Source: Brugia malayi
Lineage: Eukaryota; Nematoda; Chromadorea; Rhabditida; Onchocercidae
Length of the DNA stretch: 64,000 nucleotides
Direction: 5' to 3'
Assembly (NCBI RefSeq): GCF_000002995.4
Contig: NW_025062479.1
Span: 14,876,721-14,940,720, forward strand
The notes under the pieces are model-generated. The model saw only the letters and a program-made list of their open reading frames with translations, had not been told where the DNA came from and searched no databases. Below, in pieces: positions 39,640 to 52,885 of the stretch. Within the stretch, counting starts at the first letter, position 1. Every line of letters begins with the position of its first letter. The translations under genes were made by a program, and so were the position numbers.

Positions 39640-40010
39640 TTCTTGAAATGGATGTGTTTTCACGTGGTTCAGCTGAGTCACGTCTGTACAGAAATACAAT
39701 TAGCTTAACTAATTTATATATATAATTCAACAAGAGGTTTTGGAGTAACCTTCCCTCACACATGCATGCACACACAGTTCATTAAAATTCCGTAAAGGTC
39801 ATAATTAGTTTTTATGATTCAAGAATGGCTGAAATTTATGAAAACTTGCGATATCTCAAATGTATAAAATGTAGCAGAAGGACTTATCATCATCGATGCG
39901 AGCATAAACTATTAAGAAACATAAGCGAATATTATCACAATGAGATGTCAGTTGATAGCATTAAACGAGATTTCTTTTCAGTAGCATTTTTCACCTGTAA
40001 TTTGTCATTT

Positions 40011-40015
40011 TCTAG
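40011..40015 (+). promoter_or_regulatory. Candidate spliced-leader acceptor before ZW10
   Basis: TTTTCTAG ends 10 bases before the ZW10 ATG (40026), with a T-rich lead-in. This favours 40026 over the in-frame ATG at 39825, which would add 67 residues unlike any ZW10. Confidence 0.5.
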
Positions 40016-40025
40016 CATAAAAACA

Positions 40026-43000
40026 ATGGAATCCACTTTACGAACGGTTGCAGAAAAACGTATATTATCGGTACGAGATGTTGAGAATGATAATCGAGAT
40101 AGTATTGGACGAGAAATATCATCTTTGGAGCGTCTAATAGCTACCGGTAAAATCGTTAATAAAATTTAAATTTCATCTTAATTGTGTATAATGAGATTCT
40201 ATCCCAGTATCTCCATTGCTAATTATATTTGCTTTATATCATTGCTTCTTTCTTCGTCTAATTTATTTTAGCAGTGACTGATATCGCATCAGAAATAAAT
40301 AAGAAATATGTGGAATGCATACCTGATTTCGTTACAACTAATAAATTGTTAGATACAATTCGTTCCGCCTGTAGTATCGTAAATCATTCTGTCGATTCTA
40401 TTGCTGATAATGTAGAAAATATGGCGAAGGAAATTGAGTTAAATGTTAGTTGTAAAATTGGCTATTTATTTGAACTGCCTAATATGAACATTCATGAATT
40501 TCATGTTTACCAGTAATTGTTAAGTTATTAATTGAGAAGCATATAATATTTTGAAGCAAACAAATGCATCATAAAATATAGCTTATAAAAATTATGGAGA
40601 AACAAAGTGTACAATTTAATGTCAAGTTATCTAGCGTCAGTTATCTTTCCAGGGATAGATTAAACATTAATCCTGCTTGATTCTCATTTCATTACCATTA
40701 ATTTACTCCTGGAAATAGCGGAACTCTTTTACATGTTTTTAAAAGATTTATTCTTTAAGAAAAAAGAATTGGAACGACTAGAATCTATAAAAGATTGGAA
40801 ACTGAAAATGCATTCGCTAGAGGAAGTTGAATCACTGATATGCCAATTATGGTATTCACCAAATGAAGAAAACTCTTTGGCTAACGCAGTTCTATTGGTA
40901 GAGTTAGAAGGGAAATTAAACGATATCTTGCAAGTACAATTTTTCACTTATATTGTAATAGGGACTTAGTGTTGAATTGAGAAATATAGGTATAGTCATC
41001 ATACAATTTAATTAGAGTAAAATAAATTTACATTTCAGAGTTTAAACATAATTAAAATATCATTATTAGCAGTATGGCAATTCATATACTTCAAAATCTT
41101 TGTTAGTTTACCTTGATTTTCATAGATTTGGCTGAAGTTCTGAAGATACTATAGTCATGAACGAACACGAGAATTGTTTTCAATAGATATATTTATCTTC
41201 AAACAAAGTTGAATGGAGTCAGCATTACTGTAAAGGCATTTTTATATAAAACCGTCGTTGTTAATAATATGTTAGCTATAATAATTACAGAGGAATGAAA
41301 CTGCTGATCAGGCATTCGCAGAACGCATTGGCCCAACATTAAAAACAGAAATTGTAACGCTGCGACAGAGCTTAACCTACATGTTGAACAGTTTCTGGGA
41401 TCAGATATTTTCTTTGCGAGAGTTTAATAACAAAATTATTTTGCATTTGACGGTATCTAGCTGTGATGCTTTGAACGAAGTTTGTATTTCAAAAGTTTGG
41501 AACTCAGTTTTAATTTTTTAGGTCATAACTCGATTGTCGAAATAAATGGAGATTTTTTAGATTAATTCTAATTATGGTGTAAAACTGTAAAACCATTTTA
41601 AGATTAGTGAACATTTTATGAATTATTTTGTATCATTTATATCCATACTTATATTTAATATGTTGTTGCATAACGTTTATTTTGATGATTATGACAAAAC
41701 ATCGGAATGATAGGATGGCCCATATAGATTTTAAATGTAAAATTATTGCATGCGTTAGTAGTAGCTAAAATATGTTTTCCGTACTACTATTTATGAGTTT
41801 CAAAAGAAGCTAAAAAACTTAGGACTTATTCCTAGTGTTATTACTTTCTTCAAATAGATCAGAGTAATAATGTCCAAAAATATTTTACAAAATATTCTGT
41901 TTAAATGAATAAATAAGGGAATATTTCAGAAGTTGTCTGCAATGGATATTTTAAATTTAATTGATGCAAAAATTGGCAAACTATCATCTGCTCTGATGCA
42001 CCATTTTTGTAAAAGGTTGATTGCCGCAAAGGATCCTACGGAAATTATTATTTATCGTGATGGCACTTCCTTCTCGGGATATGAATATGTGATACGGAAA
42101 GAAAAACCAATAGAAAACGAAAAGAGAAAACGCTCTGATCCAGAAAAAGTTCTCCGGTAAATGAAAAACGTCACTTTAAATTTATTTCCTAGAGATTCAC
42201 TTTCTTTTTTGTGATATAAATTTGAAATATTTGCCCTTGCATAAAATCAAGTCAGATTTTTATTTTAAATCCCAGCTATCCGTGTTCGCGAAATTTCAGT
42301 AGTGTGCAGTATCAAAATATGGAGCTCCAAGGAGATATTTCTTTCCTCTTTATTATCAGTCAAATTGATTTTATGTGGGAATGAAATAAGCAACGGCGAA
42401 AGGAAATATTATTTTCTGATGCATTAAGTTTAAGATGCTCGAATTGCAGTGCAATGCTGGACTTATTCAAAAACTTAGGCAGAAATCTTGGTGCAATGAA
42501 AGTTAGTGGAAAAAGTATGGTTCAACTAATCGGTGATAAAATATCGAATGAAGTCGTCGAGTTGCTGGTGCATGAATGCCTTACACCAGCTATTCCCTAC
42601 GATTCAAAAGATATACCAGCATTTGAGGCCCTTCTGGCATCGACAGATCAATTTGGCGAGGAGATGAAGGTTCATAATTTAGCTCCTTTTCCACTGTATA
42701 TTATTACTTTAATTCTGACCAGAAGATGATTTATTATTAATTTTAACAGTTCTGCTTCAGAAACTAGGATTCTTCACAAACTTGACTGAATCGTTTCGGA
42801 AATTTGCTGAAAATTACGAGAGTACGTTTATTAATCGACGCTGCAGCAAGATTATTGACGAAGCACGGACTCTTATTGAAGCGCCATTAACGGAATTTGT
42901 TTCAGTATATTTTTGCATTTTGATTAGTAGATCTGATAGTAATAGATCAGAGATGTTTCTATAGAAATTGGTTACTATCATTGCTGACTTTGGTTTACAG

Positions 43001-45759
43001 GATTAAGTAATGATAACCATTTGTTAATGGATACTGTAAGGAATTCCACCCATGCTTTTCAGCTCTTCCTCCGTGTTATATTTCTGATTTATTAATTCTG
43101 GATTTGCACAAAAGGATCCAGAGATTTTCAGTACTGGTGATCCGAACTATCTTATAGGTTGGTAGCAGTTCGGATACGGATGAGGATGAAGCTGTTGAAG
43201 AATATGTTAAAATTGGATTAAACAAACCGACAGAAACCGATAGAAATGAAGAACATTATCCGAAACTGATGCGGTTGGTGAACTGTCAAGTCAGGTGCGC
43301 CATTTTATTTCTCTTCTAGAAACTTTTTTGAATGTTTTTGTTTAAATAGTATTATTGTATTTATTTTCTCATATGCATTACCTTTATCGGATATAGGGTT
43401 TATGTATTTGTATGTTTCTGATTCTATTCAGTTGTGCCGGTTCGTTGTTTTACCCGTTTTTATTGATAATTCGTTGGACTTCAGCACGTCATAGTCTTAA
43501 ATCATGTAACTGTTATGTTTTACAGGATTATGAAATCATTAACATAACAACATAGTTGCACATATTTTAGTAAGACTGTTACCGAAATAGCAGATTTAAT
43601 TGTAAAAACATTGGATGATGCAGCGAAAGCAGATTCTGCTTCAGCTATGGGTAAAATTTTACAAACAGCTCGTAATATAGTTGAACTCTATGCATGGACC
43701 GCACCTCGAAAGCATGACTCAGAAATATCTTCGGTCCCTGTTTTGGCAGGTTATAATTTATTTTTCAGTAATATCTCGTTCTTGAATATTGTATTTTACC
43801 AGAGTTATTAGATACTCATTGTAATTTGCTTATCGTTAGTACAGCCATAATCAGATATAATGAAATATCAGTCTCTCTGACACATTACCTCTATTGATGC
43901 GCTTGTTTGACTTATTGAGAAGTATCTTTTAATAACAACATCATTTTAACTTGATAAAATAAGTGCCGAATCATATTTTATATTTAGTCGTAGGTTTAGA
44001 GCGACTTACTTTACATCAACTTACTTCGGTGTAATTATTTGATTCATAGTGACTGAAGATATTGTTTTCAAGTTTTTCGAATCTTTTCTATCAGTCTTTT
44101 AAGAATTATGCATCAATTTATATGAATTTTTCCAGCAATATTTTACAATAATTGTTATTATATCTGCCATCGGTTAATGATTATAATAGTCGAAATATTG
44201 CCGAAAATGCGTGACACTATGCAGGTTACGTTATTACTTCATTTAGTAAATATTCTAACTTTGAGCTTTAATCCTCTTATTCTTATACTACCAACATTTT
44301 AGTCTACCTATAGTCACCTTGTTTTTTTTATTTGCGACTTCTTTATATGACCATAACTGAGCGAAATAAAGGAATAGAAGCAAATGTGCTTAAAAAAAGT
44401 ACAACTTTACAGGCCAAAAATCTATCTATTTCCTTCACGGATTTCATTCCAAATCTTCGACAAATTGCTGCTGAAACAATGGAAAAGCAGTTAACACATT
44501 GTCGTCGTCAGATTTCTACTCTCTTGACGAATGACACAAGTTAGCATGTTTACACATTCTTTTTATATGTTGTTGTATAGAATATATTTTCAGTCCATTT
44601 TCACATCTCTCAGCGATTCAACAATCCAACCTTTTTTGAAAAAATTTCCAGTCTTTCTTGGCTTGGATGACGTTTCTCAATGTGAAAAATGCATGAAATG
44701 TTTGGATGGCTGTATGATGAATCTAGAGCAAATTTCTGGGATTTGGAAAAAGGTAAATTTATTAGCCGTTTTGGTTTTAACTACTCTTACTTTAATATTA
44801 TTTGATTTCCAAGGAATATGTGCTACATCGCGGGTGGTGTTTATTCGTTACATGGATTTATAATATTTTAGAAGTATATTTCTAAACTGAAATGCAGTTT
44901 TTATAGGTTCTGACCAAAACAGTTTATGCGTGCTGTCTTGGCAATGTCATTTCTTTTTTTTTCAACACACTGATCAAAATGTTGTTGTCTACGGAGGATA
45001 TTCGATCATCTGATGCTGAGCTAAGTGTCATAACACTGAGGAAAGTTTTGAAGAGATCGGAGATGTTATTTGTTGTAAGTTTCAGAACTGCGTCTATTTT
45101 TATTTGATCATCTGCGATAAAACAAGAAAATGCAAAATTCATTAAGTAATGCTAAAAATTTTTTGTGGGTGATAAACATCTAGTGACTTTATTTCTCAAA
45201 CGCTTTCTAATTTTTTTTTTTGGTTTTTTGGTTTCTTTTTTTTGTCAAAAGTGCCAATAGTTATTATTATCGGAACGCTTAATTTTCAGTAATAACATTA
45301 TGCTTTGATAAATTTATTACAGTAAAACTGCGGAAGTTTCATTTTAAGAATAGTTTCGTTGTCAGTGCTTAGTAACATTCGACACCAAGTAAATATTTTT
45401 TTAGATTGAACAGTCGAAGCATTCTCTCATTCATAAATATACCGGATCTTCATATTTCCGCATCAAGGAGTTATTGTTTTGTCTGGATTCATCTTTGCAG
45501 GTCTGCATTTTTAATTTGTCCTTATGACCACTTTTCATTCATATATGAATGAACGGATTGATAAAATTTGATCGACACGACCGCTGTATTTCGTCCAGTT
45601 CGTTAACATAATTGATTAATTTAGAATATTTATGATCGTTGGTGCGATGGAAAAGGACCTCTGGCACTGTGGTTACATGCAGATGAAGTGCGCCATTTGG
45701 TGAAAGCTTTATTCCAGAATACTGAAAAAAGAGCTCATGTGTTATCAAAGATTAACTGA
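40026..45759 (+). CDS. zw10: ZW10, kinetochore RZZ and Golgi-ER tethering (Dsl1/NRZ) subunit; 15 exons, 776 aa
   Basis: Exons: 40026-40146, 40272-40444, 40760-40933, 41291-41479, 41930-42156, 42450-42669, 42761-42904, 43158-43294, 43571-43749, 44136-44224, 44362-44539, 44652-44752, 44907-45074, 45405-45500, 45625-45759. All phases agree and the 776-aa product is close to the usual ZW10 length of about 780. Diagnostic stretches: [10 protein letters not shown] near the N-terminus, [17 protein letters not shown] in the middle, [13 protein letters not shown] in the C-terminal part, and the end [20 protein letters not shown] with [18 protein letters not shown]10 with ROD and Zwilch recruits dynein and Spindly to kinetochores for checkpoint control, and with NAG/RINT1 tethers Golgi-to-ER vesicles. 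The protein is helical with no membrane segment. Exon 2 has a tandem TAGCAG acceptor that adds or drops one Ala. The acceptor at 44361 has a poor pyrimidine tract. C. elegans name: czw-1. Confidence 0.96.
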
Positions 45760-46240
45760 CTTTGTTAATGAAAGTTCAAGTGATTTAGGAAAAGTGGTTC
45801 CACTACTTGTGGGGCTATTTGGAATGTGATTAGATAATCAAACTCATGTCCGCTCTCATATCCGTTTTGTTGTATTTAATAATTGGAAGCTGTTTTTGAT
45901 GAATCTTGATAATTTGAAAATTAACAGATTTTTTCTGGTTCATCAATAAGTAGTTTTCTGCTTACCATGCATCATTTTATGGAGAATGTATGAATAAATA
46001 TTTATTGTCCATTTATTCAGTGAGGGTAAGTTGTTAAATGTTCAAGTATCTTGTTTTCTTGATTTGCTGGGAAAAGGGAAATGATGAAGATTTTAACTTC
46101 TGTACTTGAAGTTCTGTAATTTTGGACTTGGAAAAGGCTGTCTTTTGCTATCGGTCTGTGGTTCTTTGCATTATTTTAGGTTCACTAAATGTGATTATAG
46201 CTATCACGAGAGTAATATAAGTTGAAAACAGCAACTCATA
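45760..46240 (+). promoter_or_regulatory. ZW10-GFM1 intergenic spacer with operon-like signals
   Basis: 481 bp between the ZW10 stop and the GFM1 ATG. AATAAA at 45993-45998 is a poly(A) signal, and TATTTTAG at 46172-46179 is an acceptor 61 bp before the ATG, with T-rich sequence between. This order and spacing fit a polycistronic unit resolved by trans-splicing; an independent promoter is not excluded. Confidence 0.45.
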
Positions 46241-49200
46241 ATGGTATTAAGTCGAAGTAGACGTGTTACGCTGGATATCAAATCAGTAAGATCAGATATC
46301 TAATTGTTTAATCTCACCAAGCTTTTTTTTTATACTTTTGAGTTCATGTTTTTCCCGTTCTTTGCTTTTATTGGCGGTGCACTTTTGCGGCTATAGTAAT
46401 TCGACATTAGGAAAATAGCATTAAAAAAAGCATTTAGTAAAGTGTTTGATGGAACAGAGCAACTAAGTTTATTTAAAGAAATTTATATCTTTGGGTCTTC
46501 AAGAATTGTTTTATATTAATTTTATTATATATATTTGCAGCTTATTGTGAATTGGAGGAATTTAGCTACGGCACGTACCGATCCTATTCCTACCTGCCGA
46601 ACAAAACCATTGGAGAAAATTCGAAATATAGGTTTGTTTGTTTTTTCTTCATTTTTTCATGCAGTTTACTTTTAGTCTGAAGAAAATTAGTAAAGGAAAT
46701 GCGACATGATCTATGCGATCGACAGATTGGCAGAGTTTTCCCAGTTGTTTAATTTCACAAAATTTCCAGGTATATCTGCTCATATTGACTCCGGAAAGAC
46801 TACTGTTACGGAAAGAATTTTGTACTATGCTGGTCGAATTAAGGAGATGCATGAAGTACGATTTTAATAAAATCATTTAATTTCAAAGTCATTCAATAGT
46901 TATGTCGTACATTCTCAAAGAAACTGGTGTTTTATCTCAGTAGAATATGATGTATAGATATCTATTCAGTTCAATAAACCTTAAAGAATTTAGTAGCTCC
47001 AGGCATATTTTGTAAATGGCATATTTCCTGCTAACTCGTTTTTGCTATATGATCTTACATTGCTTGATTTTTACAGCAATATTATTCTGTTGAGATAATT
47101 TTCCTTCTTTGCAATTATTGCAGCATTCCAGCATCATGAAAATTACGACATAATTTAGTAAAATATAAACTGATACTTAAGAAAAAAAAAATAAAACACA
47201 GCAAATTCATTTCAGGTAAAAGGAAAAGATGAAGTTGGAGCAACAATGGATTTTATGGATTTGGAAAGGGAACGAGGAATCACCATTCAATCAGCTGCAA
47301 CTTATGTTGATTGGAATGGTGTAAATATTAATATCATTGACACTCCAGGTTTATATTTCTTTTATTCTGATTGTGGATCGTGCACGAGAAGTGATTTTGT
47401 TTCTTTTCTTTTGATATATGGATTAGAACAGTGCAAATAACATAGGGATTGTAAGCTCATTCATTCTACTCCACATATTTGCAATCAAACCTTACATAAC
47501 TGATAACACCGATAAATAAGATCGATTTCTTAATCTATTATACGGATTTGAATGAAATTAGGACATGTTGATTTTACGGTGGAAGTTGAACGAGCATTAC
47601 GTGTGCTGGATGGTGCTGTATTAGTACTTTGTGGTGTTGGAGGAGTACAAAGCCAAACATTCACTGTCAATCGACAGCTAGAACGTTACAATGTACCGTT
47701 CATTACATTTGTCAACAAATTGGATCGAACCGGTGCAAATCCATTTAAGTATGGTGTTTTAAATCTTTTTTTTTTTTTCAACATTTAGGCATTACCTTAT
47801 AAAAACATTGTGATTTGTTACAGAGCATTAAATGATATGCGAACAAAATTGAAACATAATGCAGCCTTGTTGCAAATACCGATCGGAAAAGAACACGGCT
47901 TCAAGGTTTATCTAGATCAACTGATTATTTATAAAACATATTGGCGGTAGATTTCTAAATGGAATCGATATTTTCCTGCTTTTATACAATTATTATTTCC
48001 TAAATATAGCATTAAGTGATTAAGTGGTATGATTTCCGTCGATCGTCTTTGACTGATTTTTGTTCTCATTGTATTCAGGAGTTCTTGGAATGTCCAAGAC
48101 AGCACGACACCAAAATCAATATTCAGTAAAGAGATGCTTTTTGTTCTGAGTATGAAAAGACATCCCTTTATTATTCAACTTATAGAATATTTACTGTCAC
48201 TTTTTTCTTTTTATACATTATCTCTTTTTGACCTTTATGCATTACCTTAAGGGTATCGTAGATCTGATCGACGAACAAGCAGTGTATAACGACGATTTGG
48301 ATGGAAGCATATTACGAAGAGATGAAATACCGATTGAATTGAGGATGCAAGCTAAAGATATGCGTCAAGAATTAATAGGTGAAACGATCAATTCTTATTT
48401 CTATATATGTAGCCATTTATCCTAACTTTTTCATATGCTAGTCTTCCAAAATTCAATTCCATATTTTTATGATATAAAATGATTAGTTGTAAATAGAAAA
48501 TTTCAACATTCTGTGTACAAGAATCTGATAATTCTTTTAATGACAGAACTCTTTACGCATGTAAAATACATTGTTGTTATTGAACTTCTACTTCTTTGAT
48601 TTTTACAAATAAGGAATAAGACGTTGTTTGCTCATTTGTTTGATTCCTTGGATCAATGAATCATTAATAAGTCGTCTTGCATCATAAAATTACAGAATAT
48701 CTTGCAAATGGTGATGATCTTATTGCGGAACAGTGGCTTGGTGATATTACACCAACTATGTGTCAAATTAAAGAAGCTATTCGTCGAGCTACAATCAAGA
48801 GAACCTTTGTACCAATGCTTGTTGGCACCGCATTAAAGAATAAAGGTGTCCAATCGATGATTGATGCTGTTGTTCAGTACTTGCCCAATCCATCAGAAGT
48901 GGTGAATCATGCTTCGACATTAAACAGAGTGTAAGTACTTACAAAATTACAAATATTAATTTTTAGGAAATTAAATTTAAAGTTTTATGGGGTTTAGAAA
49001 AATAGATTTAAGGTCATGGCTTTGAAATTTCTCTTTTTACTTTCACTTTCTGATTTATTTATTTTCGCTGACTTTGACTTGCTTGTTCTTTTCATAACTG
49101 TCGTTTTCTTAAGCTCTGTGCTGAAAGGCATTAATATTTTAGGACCAGGAAAGAGGAACAAATTGTGCTAAATCCAGAGCGCAGCAACAGTAAGCCGTTT

Positions 49201-52129
49201 GTTGGTCTTGCATTCAAATTAGAGGTTGAATTCTTCATATTTTTGTGTGATCATTTGATTAATTTATTCAAAACAGATTTAAAAATTGTTACAACAAGTT
49301 TCTATCTTGTTTTTCTTGCAAAAAATCTCGTTTACAAAAAAAACGAAAGCAAAAACAAAAAAAAAGAAAAAAGAAGTGACATTTATAATTAAGATATTCT
49401 ATAGGCTGGAAAATTTGGGCAGTTAACTTATTTCCGTGTATATCAAGGGCAGTTATGCCGCGGTGATACTATTTATGCTTCAAAAGATGGTAGAAAAGTA
49501 CGCGTGCAAAAATTGGTTCGAATACATGCCAACTTACTGCAGGTAAAATTTTTATTTTTTGGTGACTTGCTTTTTTTTTTGTAAAAAAGCCCTATGTTTT
49601 TTTTATGCAGGAAATCGATACTGCATTTGCTGGTGATATTTGTGCCACGTATGGTTTAGAATGTTTCTCAGGTGAAACATTTTGCGGCGAAAGTGATTGC
49701 GAGGTTTATTGCGTAAGTTATTTCCTTGCTTAAATGCATGTTATCTCAAATCCATTGTAGTAGAGAAGGTTATTTCACTTCTGCATATGCCCATTTTAAG
49801 TCTGAAGAATTGCACTTTTCAGGAATCAATGCATATTCCGGAACCAGTAATTTCCATGTCTATTCGATGTGTAAATAACAAAGATGGTGACAAATTTATG
49901 AAAGCTTTAAACCGTTTCACTAAGGAAGATCCAACATTCCGTAAGGAATATAATACTGAAGCGCGAGAAACCGTAGTCTCTGGAATGGGCGAATTACATT
50001 TGGTATACTTTCGAATTCTTTCATTTTAACATTTTCACTCTTTCTTTCAGTCCTTCCTTTTTTTCTTTTTTTCTGTTCTTTCTTTCCAGGAAATCTATGC
50101 TCAACGTATGAAAAACGAGTTTAATTGTCCTGTTATATTAGGTGCACCAACGGTTGCTTACCGTGAAACTCTTGCGAAGCCGTACAGGTATATTTAATTT
50201 TCACTCATTTTATTTTTTCCTTCATTACTCACCGAAATTACGCATACATGAGAAAATATTCGATTAGCAGTAGCAAAGGGAAACTATTTGTTTGGAACAT
50301 AAAAGGAGCTTTCGACAATTTTCAATTGCAGCAATATCAGTTTTTCTATTAATATTTTTAATTCAGTATATTTGAATATTTTATATCGTCATTATATTTT
50401 GCTGTCGTATATCAAATCTATCTTTTAAGATTTTATTATCGACATAAAAAACAAACTGGAGGTCAAGGACAGTTTGGTGAAATTGAAGGAATAATAGAAC
50501 CATTGCCACCGAATCGGAATATGGAAGTTGAATTTACTGATGAAACAATCGGGAATAACATACCGAAAAATCTTATTGTACCGCTGAAGAAAGTAAGTTT
50601 TACTAACTCTAAATTTAATGGTATATTAGTGATTGATTTAAGATTATAAAACATGTGATATAAATAAATTACGAGTGTACCATAAATGATTGATATAAAC
50701 GAACGAAAGCTAAGAATAAGTGGGAAAAAGCATAAGCGGAAATTAGAAGATGAAAGTAGTTGGAAATTTTCAGGGCTTCAATATGATGTTAAATGAGGGT
50801 CCACTGATTCATACCAAAATTGCTGGAATCAAAGTTCGGCTTCAGGATGGTAAAACGCATGAAGTTGATTCGACTGATATTGCTATGATAAATACCATGC
50901 AGAATATGATGAGAGAAGGTTAGTAGTTCTGCTACGTGATTGATAGATATCCGATCAAAAGAATTGGTTCCTATTTACCGTCTTTTTTGAATCAAAATTT
51001 TCATTGCATTAGCTTAGTTCAGCATTTTGATGACAATTCATCACAGTAAAAACAGCTATTATAAATATTAGCTGTTACAACTGTTAGAAATCAAAATGTT
51101 TGACATATCATTGCGTTGTTACATTATAGGCATACATTTTTCAGCATTTTTGAAAGCTGACTGGAAATTGTTGGAACCTATAATGAAAGTGGATATAACT
51201 ATTCCAGAGGAGTTTCAGGTAGCGTAGGCTTACCATTCCGATTTAATTTTTCTTCTTAGTTGTTGAACCAATTTCTGCAATAAAATAATTGATATGTTTA
51301 GAATTCAATTTCGAGCACACTGTCATCAGGTGCTATCCTGTTGGATTCATCACTTTCTGGTGGCTATTTGACACTAACATGTGAAGTGAGTTTGCATATG
51401 GTGAAATTAAGTTATTTCGTTTCATCAAGGTCAATGCAGAACATTACACAAATTTTGATTTGGAATTTGAAGATTGTTAAAATCTAAATTCTTGTTGCAT
51501 TTTTGGCATTCTTTGAAAGCATTTTCTAGGCCCCGCTAAGATCAATGTTTGGTTACTCGACGAAATTGCGGACAATGACAAAAGGAAAAGGGGAATATGT
51601 AATGGAATTCGCCAGGTAATTCAAGCAAAGTAACACAATTTGTTACATTATCTATGTCCTTTACTCTAATAATATTCGGAGTGTAAATGTAAAATGGAAA
51701 TATTATATCAGCTGGAAAAAAAAGTGCTAGTGCAGAGGTTTTTTGGAGACTGAGCAACATAGATATTGATCTTTCACCCTTTTCCACACGTGAAAGATTA
51801 GAAAGAAAGGACGAATAGTCGTAAATATTGCAACAAAAACTTGCAAATCCCTATTTTACGAGTAGTACCATTTTTTTTTTTTTTTTTACAATTACTGTAA
51901 TATTACGAGCTGTTTAATTTTGACCATTATGTTGTGCTCATTTGGTTCAAAAAAGTCACGCTAGTCTGACCAATTAGTCCTACTGCCTACTATTATAAAT
52001 GCAACTATCGTCGAGAATTTATTTTAATCATTCAGGTATGCACCATTGGCCCCAGATATTCAACAACAAATTATTAAAAAATGGAAAGAAGCGGACGAAA
52101 AAGAAGACGATAAAAGAAAAAAGAAATAA
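46241..52129 (+). CDS. gfm1: Mitochondrial elongation factor G (mtEF-G1), 743 aa
   Basis: Exons: 46241-46285, 46541-46631, 46770-46855, 47216-47348, 47562-47748, 47824-47905, 48252-48378, 48696-48930, 49143-49224, 49405-49542, 49611-49712, 49823-50002, 50090-50187, 50430-50592, 50774-50918, 51145-51218, 51302-51385, 51530-51615, 52036-52129; the total is in phase and near the usual length of about 750 aa. An Arg-rich, almost acid-free N-terminus ([14 protein letters not shown]) is a mitochondrial presequence. The GTPase motifs are intact: AHIDSGKT (49-56), RERGITI (92-98), DTPGH (116-120), NKLD (170-173). Domain IV/V landmarks are TGGQGQFG and [20 protein letters not shown]. It ends in a Lys-rich tail. 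It drives GTP-dependent translocation on mitoribosomes. The 49611 exon has two donors nine bases apart (GTTTAT at 49704, GTAAGT at 49713); I chose the stronger. Possibly co-transcribed with ZW10. Confidence 0.97.
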
Positions 52130-52885
52130 AAATAGAGAATAATATATTTTTTTGTTAATTGTAGATTTGAGTGTAATTGTTCTTAAATTTTTCCAAATAT
52201 TATTTTTTTGAATCTGATAGATATTGTAATTTGTACATTCTCATATTTTTTGGTGTATTTATTAATGCTATGAAAATGTTACTGGTGAAGAATGATACGA
52301 TTTAAGATATTCAACTCTTTCATTTTAGTCTATCAAATATTTCGAAATATTCTAAAAATTACCGGTATTTGATTAAATGGTAATCGATAAGATATAAAGT
52401 GGAGAAATAATGTGACATGTTATTGTTGTTATCATATGTTGATCTGTTAGATTAGAGGATGAATGTTCTATGTTATTTTTTTTCACTTTACAGTGGATTA
52501 TGCATATTTTAGATGGTCAAATATTTGCTCAATCAGTCAATAAAGTATGTTAATGTTGCAATAGTTTTAGAACAGAATCTATCCATGTATTTGTGTGTGT
52601 GTGTGTGTGTGTGTGTTTGTGTTATGTATGTATGTGTATGTGTGTATATAATATACCGATTTCAAAAGTGCTCTTTCGTCAAAGTATTTCTCATAATGAT
52701 ACTTCTCATAATATAATTTTCTGGCCAATAAAATTAAGTATTTAATTATCCAATTTATTATTTTATAGTTCACTAGCAGTTGTAGTCTAAGTGAACAATA
52801 GATAATGTTAGCCTGGAAATGATTATGAATGATAGTTGATGATTTTCATAATCATTCATATTCATTTGATATGTTTGATTCCATT
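52130..52885. other. Convergent 3' flanks of GFM1 and the peptide gene
   Basis: Contains AATAAA at 52539-52544, a likely GFM1 poly(A) signal, and a GT microsatellite. No coding sequence supported. Confidence 0.6.
52591..52650. repeat. (GT)n microsatellite
   Basis: Long GT run with TATG-type interruptions at its right end, between convergent genes. Confidence 0.9.

Larger units (their letters stand above)
39222..40025. promoter_or_regulatory. Bidirectional promoter region between the MADF gene and ZW10
   Basis: The two genes diverge with 804 bp between their ATGs. The middle carries a GC-rich block (about 39404-39545, many CG, GCAGC and GCATCG units), rare in this AT-rich window, and then an E2F-type site. 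Extent of the core promoters is inferred. Confidence 0.6.

Noticed and set aside
39825..40025. In-frame 67-residue N-terminal extension of ZW10 starting at an earlier ATG
   Set aside because: It contains TTTTCAG and TTTTCTAG acceptors right before 40026, resembles no ZW10, and the product from 40026 already matches family length.
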